Below, in pieces: positions 7,165-11,341 of a stretch of 11,341 nt of DNA; positions within the stretch are counted from its first letter, which is position 1, and each line of letters opens with the position of its first letter. The stretch comes from JACDHQ01 sp036401195. Its GTDB lineage: Bacteria > Gemmatimonadota > Gemmatimonadetes > Gemmatimonadales > Gemmatimonadaceae. The position numbers were made by a program, and so were the translations under genes. The stretch covers positions 1-11,341 of the forward strand of contig DASWVQ010000163.1 in assembly GCA_036401195.1 (NCBI GenBank), in the 5' to 3' direction. The notes below the pieces were generated by a model. The model searched no databases, had not been told where the DNA came from, and was given only the letters and a program-made list of their open reading frames with translations.

Positions 7165-8397
7165 ATGACGACGCGGGAGCAGCGCGCGACCTTCGGCCCC
7201 ACCTACGGGCACCCCCCCGGGGGCGGGCTGGCGATCGTGCTCACCGGGGGCGGGGCGCGCGGGGCCTACCAGGTGGGGGTGCTGCGCGCCCTCGCCCGCC
7301 GGCTGCCGCAGCTGCGCGTGCCGATCGTGACGGGAGTGTCGGCGGGCGCGGTGAACACCGCGCGGCTCGCGCAGCACGGCGGGCTGGTGGCGCCGGCGGC
7401 GGCCGACCTGGAGCGGCACTGGCGGTCGCTCACGGTGGACCAGGTCTTCCATGCCGACGCCCTCTCCCTGCTGCGGAAGGTGTTCACCTGGGGCTCGAAG
7501 CTCACCAGCGGTGGGATCGAGGTGGACGGTCGCACGCGCGGGCTGGTGGACACGGCCCCGCTGCGCGAGTTCCTGCGCGGCGCCCTCGAGGTGGGCGACG
7601 ACGGGCGCATCCCGGGGATCGCCCCGCACATCGCGAGCGGGGCGCTGCGCGCCGTGGGGATCATCACCACCGACTACGCGAGCGGCGAGTCGATCACCTG
7701 GATCGAGGGGAACGACCAGTGCGCGCCGTGGGTCCGGCCGCAGCGGCGCGGGGTGATCGCGCAGCTCGGGCTCGACCACGTCATGGCCTCCGCCGCCCTC
7801 CCCTTCTTCTTTCCCGCGGTGCGCGTGGGAGATCGGTGGCACGGCGACGGGGGAATCCGCCTCACCTCGCCCCTCCAGCCCGCGCTCGCGCTGGGGGCGG
7901 ACCGGATCATCGTGGTGAGCACGCGCCCCGAGCACGCCACGCCGGTGCCCGCGTCAGCCGGGTATCCCGCGCCGGCACAGATCCTGGGCGTGTTGTACAA
8001 CGCCGTGTTCGTGGACAACGTGGACGAGGACGTCCACCGCCTGCGTCGCACGAACGCCCTCCTCGACCGGCTTCCCGAGGGGGAACGCGAGGGGCTGCGC
8101 ACGGTGGAGATGCTGGTGGTGCGCCCCTCACGCGATCCGGGGAGCATCGCCCGCGCCTACGAGCACCTGCTCCCCAAGGCCTTCCGCTGGCTCACCCGCG
8201 GCCTCGGGACCCGCGACCGCACGGCGAGCGGCGACGTGCTCAGCCTCGTGCTCTTCCTCCCGGAGTTCCTCGCGCAGCTCATCGCGCTCGGCGAGGAGGA
8301 TGGCGACCGGATCGCCGACCAGGTGGACCGGCTCGCGGCATCCGCGGCGGCACCGCCCGCGGCGGCACCGCCCCCGGCGCGCGCGCCGGCGGTGTAG
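7165..8397 (+). CDS. Patatin-like phospholipase
   Basis: A 410-residue cytosolic or membrane-associated serine acyl hydrolase acting on phospholipid or other acyl esters. The oxyanion-hole motif TGGGARGAY is at 27-35. The nucleophile elbow GVSAG is at 57-61, with S59 the nucleophile. The dyad aspartate is D228 in HGDGG, followed by PLQPALALGADRII, typical of the family. There is no signal peptide or obvious membrane helix. The C-terminus (391-410) is an Ala/Pro tail (AAAPP twice) made by a 15-base tandem duplication, probably disordered. The start ATG lies 7 bases after the M20 stop, without a clear ribosome-binding site, which points to translational coupling. Catalytic residues appear intact, so activity is expected; the lipid substrate is unknown. 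Confidence 0.93.
   Translation: MTTREQRATFGPTYGHPPGGGLAIVLTGGGARGAYQVGVLRALARRLPQLRVPIVTGVSAGAVNTARLAQHGGLVAPAAADLERHWRSLTVDQVFHADALSLLRKVFTWGSKLTSGGIEVDGRTRGLVDTAPLREFLRGALEVGDDGRIPGIAPHIASGALRAVGIITTDYASGESITWIEGNDQCAPWVRPQRRGVIAQLGLDHVMASAALPFFFPAVRVGDRWHGDGGIRLTSPLQPALALGADRIIVVSTRPEHATPVPASAGYPAPAQILGVLYNAVFVDNVDEDVHRLRRTNALLDRLPEGEREGLRTVEMLVVRPSRDPGSIARAYEHLLPKAFRWLTRGLGTRDRTASGDVLSLVLFLPEFLAQLIALGEEDGDRIADQVDRLAASAAAPPAAAPPPARAPAV
8342..8373 (+). repeat. 15-base tandem repeat in the patatin C-terminus
   Basis: A perfect 15-base period (GCGGCGGCACCGCCC twice, with two further matching bases) encodes two AAAPP units in the tail of the patatin protein. The length is a multiple of three, so the frame is kept. 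Confidence 0.7.
8374..8389. repeat. 16-bp perfect palindrome before the patatin stop codon
   Basis: CCGGCGCGCGCGCCGG is self-complementary over its whole length and ends 5 bases before the TAG at 8395. It could fold into a tight hairpin between the patatin and ABC cistrons. With this base composition it may be no more than Ala/Pro/Arg codon usage. Confidence 0.4.
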
Positions 8398-8406
8398 CTT
8401 CCCGGC

Positions 8407-9336
8407 ATGACGCAGACCCTCGCCCTCTCCGTCACGGGGCTCCGCAAGCGCTACGGCGCGGTGACCGCGGTGGACGGACTCGACCTCCAGGTGCCGCGCG
8501 GCCACTGCTTCGGGCTCCTCGGCCCGAACGGCGCCGGCAAGACCACCACCATCGAGATCTGCGAGGGGCTGAACACCGCCGACGAGGGGGACGTCGAGGT
8601 CCTCGGCCGCCGCTGGGACAGCGACGCGCAGGCGTTGCGGCAGCGGCTCGGCATCCAGCTCCAGGAGACGCAGCTCGCCGACAAGCTCACCGTGCAGGAG
8701 ACGGTGCGCCTCTTCCGCTCCTTCTACCTGCTGCAGCGGGACGTGGACGAGGTGCTCGCCCTCGTGCAGCTCGAGGAGAAGCGCGGGGCGCAGGTCCGCG
8801 AGCTCTCCGGCGGGCAGAAGCAGCGGCTCGCCCTCGCCTGCGCCATCGTGGGCGACCCCGAGCTGCTCTTCCTCGACGAGCCGACCACGGGGCTCGACCC
8901 GCAGTCGCGGCGCCAGCTCTGGGAGCTGATCGAGCGCTTCAAGAGCGAGGGACGCACGATACTGCTCACCACGCACTACATGGACGAGGCGGAGCGGCTC
9001 GCCGATCGCGTGGCGATCGTGGATCATGGCAAGGTGATCGCGCTCGGCACGCCGCAGGAGCTGATCCACTCCCTGGGCGCCGAGCACGTGGTGGAATTCG
9101 CCACCGACGAGGGCTCGCCCGAGGAGGCGGCGCTCTGCGCGCTGCCGGGGGTGCGCACGGCGCGGCCGCTCGAGCGCGGGTGGCGGCTGCAGGTGGCGCG
9201 GCTGCACGAGACGGTCCCCGCGCTGCTCGCGCTCCTCGCGGCGCGCGGGCTGGCGCTCGCCGAGCTGCGCACGCACTCGGCGACGCTGGAAGACGTGTTC
9301 GTGTCGCTCACCGGGAGGCAGCTGCGCGATGGCTGA
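8407..9336 (+). CDS. ABC transporter ATP-binding protein (ABC-2 exporter type)
   Basis: The 309-residue ATPase subunit that powers the permease encoded next. Walker A GPNGAGKTT is at 39-47 (K45). The Q-loop glutamine is near 86, the signature LSGGQ at 133-137, Walker B LLFLDEPT at 153-160 with catalytic E158, the D-loop at GLD 162-164, and the switch histidine H190 in TTHYMDEAE. Residues about 215-309 form the extra C-terminal region common in drug- and lipid-export ATPases (CcmA/DrrA-like), ending TLEDVFVSLTGR. It starts 9 bases after the patatin stop with no Shine-Dalgarno. The last 8 bases overlap the permease start. All nucleotide-handling motifs are intact. Cargo is unknown. Confidence 0.95.
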   Translation: MTQTLALSVTGLRKRYGAVTAVDGLDLQVPRGHCFGLLGPNGAGKTTTIEICEGLNTADEGDVEVLGRRWDSDAQALRQRLGIQLQETQLADKLTVQETVRLFRSFYLLQRDVDEVLALVQLEEKRGAQVRELSGGQKQRLALACAIVGDPELLFLDEPTTGLDPQSRRQLWELIERFKSEGRTILLTTHYMDEAERLADRVAIVDHGKVIALGTPQELIHSLGAEHVVEFATDEGSPEEAALCALPGVRTARPLERGWRLQVARLHETVPALLALLAARGLALAELRTHSATLEDVFVSLTGRQLRDG

Positions 9337-10390
9337 ACGGCGCGATCCCGCACTCGGGCAGCTCATCTCCGTGCGGTTCAAGGAATTCATCCGCGAGCCC
9401 GAGGCGATCTTCTGGACCTTCATCTTCCCCGTGATCCTCGCCGTGGGGCTGGGGATCGCCTTCCGCAACCGGCCGCCGGAGGTGCAGGTGGTGGGAGTGG
9501 TCGCCCCCGCGGGGCGCGCCGCCGCCGCCGATTCGCTCGCCGCGTCACTGGCCACGTCGAAGCAGCTGCGGGTGGCCAGGCTCCCCGACGACAGCGCCGC
9601 GCGCACCGCGCTGCGCACGGGACGGGTGGCGCTGGTGGCGGTGCCCGGCGACGCGGGCGCGGTGGAGTACCGCTTCGACGACACGCGCCCCGACGCGCGG
9701 CTCGCGCGGCTGCTCGCCGACGACGCGATCCAGCGCGGCGCGGGGCGGGCCGACCCGGTGCGGGTGGGGGAGCGGCAGGTGCGCGAGCGGGGCTCCCGCT
9801 ACATCGACTTCCTCATCCCCGGGCTGCTGGGGATGAACATCATGGGGGGCGGGATGTGGGGGGTGGGGTTCGCCATCGTGGATGCGCGGCGGAAGAACCT
9901 GCTCAAGCGGCTGGTGGCGACGCCGATGCGGAAGAGCGACTACCTGCTCTCGTTCATCATCTCGCGCCTCGCCTTCCTGGTGGTGGAGGTGGTGTTCCTG
10001 CTCGGGATGGCGGCGCTCCTCTTCGACGTGCCGGTGCGCGGCTCGCTCCTGCAGCTCGGCGGGATCGCGCTCGTGGCGTCGCTCGCCTTCACGGCGCTGG
10101 GACTGCTCACGGTGTCGCGGGCGAAGACGATCGAGGCGGCGAGCGGCCTGATGAACGTGGTGATGCTCCCGCAGTGGGTGCTGTCGGGCGTCTTCTTCTC
10201 CTCCGCGAACTTTCCCCAGGCGGCCCAGCCCTTCATCAAGGCGCTCCCCCTCACCGCGACCATCGACGCCCTCCGCGAGACGATGATCCAGGGCCTCGGC
10301 TGGTCGGCCGTCGCGCCGGAGCTCGCGGTCATCGCCGCGTGGCTCGTGGGGAGCGTCCTCCTCTCGCTGCGGCTCTTCCGGTGGCGGTGA
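9329..10390 (+). CDS. ABC-2 type transporter permease
   Basis: The 353-residue membrane subunit partnered with the preceding ATPase. A first helix lies at about 27-45 (FWTFIFPVILAVGLGIAF). It is followed by an extracytoplasmic domain of some 110 residues and then five helices from about 160 to 350, the layout of the ABC2_membrane_3 family. RRKNLLKRLVATPMRKSDYLLS at about 187-208 is the conserved cytosolic coupling segment. The ATG overlaps the ATPase stop (ATGGCTGA), a typical coupling arrangement, with GGGAGG about 10 bases upstream. It likely exports a lipid, drug or polymer. The neighbouring patatin and peptidase hint at envelope work, but that is inference. The stop is followed 9 bases later by a strong hairpin. 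Confidence 0.93.
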   Translation: MAERRDPALGQLISVRFKEFIREPEAIFWTFIFPVILAVGLGIAFRNRPPEVQVVGVVAPAGRAAAADSLAASLATSKQLRVARLPDDSAARTALRTGRVALVAVPGDAGAVEYRFDDTRPDARLARLLADDAIQRGAGRADPVRVGERQVRERGSRYIDFLIPGLLGMNIMGGGMWGVGFAIVDARRKNLLKRLVATPMRKSDYLLSFIISRLAFLVVEVVFLLGMAALLFDVPVRGSLLQLGGIALVASLAFTALGLLTVSRAKTIEAASGLMNVVMLPQWVLSGVFFSSANFPQAAQPFIKALPLTATIDALRETMIQGLGWSAVAPELAVIAAWLVGSVLLSLRLFRWR

Positions 10391-10399
10391 GGGGGCGTC

Positions 10400-10471
10400 G
10401 CGAGGGGAGGTCCTGCGCGGACCGGACGGCGCGCCTGCGGCGCGCACGGCCCGCGCAGGACCTCCCCTCGC
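10400..10471 (+). terminator. Strong hairpin after the four-gene run, putative terminator without T-tract
   Basis: The arms 10400-10420 and 10451-10471 are exact reverse complements over 21 bases. The 30-base interior holds a second stem, GCGCGC (10429-10434) with GCGCGC (10440-10445). It begins 9 bases after the permease stop. No run of T follows either arm, so it is not a textbook intrinsic terminator. It may act as a terminator in a GC-rich host or protect the mRNA 3' end. Its symmetry allows action in both directions. Confidence 0.5.
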
Positions 10472-10495
10472 TCCTCGCAGTCATTCCGTCCGCCC

Positions 10496-10545
10496 TCATC
10501 CCGAGCGAGGCCGCGCCGCGGCCGACGAGGGACCTGGCGTCCCGA
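10496..10545. repeat. REP-like palindromic intergenic sequence
   Basis: TCATCCCGAGCGAGG followed by GGCCG/CGGCC (10509-10513 with 10519-10523) and CGAGGGACCTGG makes an imperfect hairpin, with TCCC (10499-10502) pairing GGGA (10529-10532). From memory, this resembles the dispersed TCATCCCGAGCG...GAGGGACCT intergenic palindromes of several GC-rich bacterial genomes. I cannot test copy number here. Confidence 0.4.
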
Positions 10546-10586
10546 CAGAGTGGCTCGCCGCGCGATGAGCATCATCCCTGCGAACG

Positions 10587-11341
10587 ATGACTGACACGCC
10601 CATCCCCGGCGACCTCCCCACCGCCGAGCTCCAGCACCACGGCCGCGCGCTGCTCGACTGGATCGCCGCGTACCTCGAGCACCCCGAGCGCTACCCCGTG
10701 CTCTCCCGCGCGACGCCCGGCGAGATCCGCGCGTCGCTCCCCGCGTCGCCCCCGCGCGCCGGGGAGCCGCTCGATGCCATCATGCGCGACATCGAACAGA
10801 AGATCATCCCCGGGATCACCCACTGGAACCACCCCGGCTTCTTCGCCTACTTCTCGATCTCCGCCTCGATCCCCGGCATCCTCGGCGAGCTCCTCGCCGC
10901 CGCGCTCGACACGAACGCCATGCTCTGGAAGACGTCGCCCGCGGCGACGGAGCTGGAGCAGCTGGCGATGGACTGGCTGCGCCAGCTGCTCGGCCTCGAG
11001 CCGGGGTGGTTCGGGCTGATCAACGACACTGCCAGCATCTCCTCCATGCTGGCCCTCGCCGCGGCGCGCGAGGCGAAGCAGGAGCTGGGGATCCGGGCGC
11101 ACGGGATGGCGGGGCGCCCCGAGCTCCCCGTGCTGCGCGTGTACTGCTCCGAGCACGCGCATTCCTCGATCGACAAGGGGGCGCTCACCCTCGGGATCGG
11201 CCTCGGGAACGTGGTGAAGATCCCGGTCGACGCCGAGTTCCGCATGCGTCCCGACGCGCTCTCCGCGGCGATCGCGGCCGACCGGGTGAGCGGCTTCCTC
11301 CCGCTGGCCTGCGTGGCCACGGTGGGGACCACCAGCACCAC
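10587..11341 (+). CDS. Group II PLP-dependent amino acid decarboxylase, 3' end cut by window edge
   Basis: The N-terminal 251 residues of an enzyme of the aromatic-L-amino-acid/tyrosine/glutamate decarboxylase fold, which removes the alpha-carboxyl of an amino acid using PLP. Visible family blocks are ITHWNHPGFFAYF (77-89), DTNAMLWKTSPAATELE (108-124), GLINDTASISSMLALAAAR (143-161), and SEHAHSSIDKGAL (188-200), where H192 should stack on the PLP ring. The last is VATVGTTST (243-251), matching the ATxGTT segment that contacts the cofactor. The Lys that binds PLP lies beyond the edge. ATG at 10587 starts immediately upstream of the conserved N-terminal helix. No Shine-Dalgarno is seen. A 196-base gap with two palindromes separates it from the ABC genes, so it is probably a separate transcript. 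The substrate (Trp, Tyr, Phe or another) is not decidable from this part. Confidence 0.92.
   Translation, partial: MTDTPIPGDLPTAELQHHGRALLDWIAAYLEHPERYPVLSRATPGEIRASLPASPPRAGEPLDAIMRDIEQKIIPGITHWNHPGFFAYFSISASIPGILGELLAAALDTNAMLWKTSPAATELEQLAMDWLRQLLGLEPGWFGLINDTASISSMLALAAAREAKQELGIRAHGMAGRPELPVLRVYCSEHAHSSIDKGALTLGIGLGNVVKIPVDAEFRMRPDALSAAIAADRVSGFLPLACVATVGTTST

Noticed and set aside
8128..9684. A 518-codon minus-strand frame across the ABC genes
   Set aside because: It is a shadow of the ATPase and permease, whose motifs (Walker A, LSGGQ, Walker B, helices) are unambiguous on the plus strand.
10587..11341. The decarboxylase as a fifth gene of the ABC operon
   Set aside because: A strong hairpin and a 196-base non-coding gap lie between them, unlike the tight spacing of the other four genes.

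Overview
The window is GC-rich throughout (roughly 70% by eye). It holds envelope and metabolic genes that fit a Gram-negative-type bacterium with an outer membrane. A signal-peptide protein ending in a C-terminal Phe beta-barrel, a six-helix GGDEF protein, a DUF2157 protein, and the frequent absence of a clear Shine-Dalgarno sequence together suggest Gemmatimonadota or a similarly GC-rich soil lineage. That assignment is inference; there is no rRNA or marker gene to settle it.

Left part (1-5682), all genes on the minus strand. At the left edge is a membrane diguanylate cyclase (1-1241, C-terminal tail cut off). After a relatively AT-rich gap comes an 814-residue outer-membrane beta-barrel protein of DUF5686/Omp85 surface-antigen type (1426-3870). 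A 543-base non-coding stretch (3871-4413) contains two direct, diverged copies of a structured palindromic element, wrapped in a long inverted repeat with CCCTCGG-type heptamer tandem repeats. Beyond it is a DUF2157-like polytopic membrane protein (4414-5682) that appears to start at TTG.

Right part (5751-11341), all genes on the plus strand. A 68-base divergent spacer carries a perfect 14-bp inverted repeat. It precedes a compact four-gene run: a secreted M20 metallopeptidase, a patatin-like phospholipase, an ABC ATPase and its ABC-2 permease, with gaps of 7 and 9 bases and then an 8-base overlap. The run ends in a very strong hairpin with perfect 21-nt arms. A REP-like palindrome follows, then a group II PLP-dependent amino acid decarboxylase cut by the right edge before its PLP lysine.

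The gene families are ordinary. The tight spacing suggests the peptidase, lipase and exporter are co-transcribed, but nothing in the sequence shows a shared substrate. I found no convincing new multi-gene system. The most unusual material is non-coding: the paired palindromic elements (with one compensatory base-pair change between copies), the operator-like inverted repeat in the divergent spacer, and the end-of-operon hairpin.
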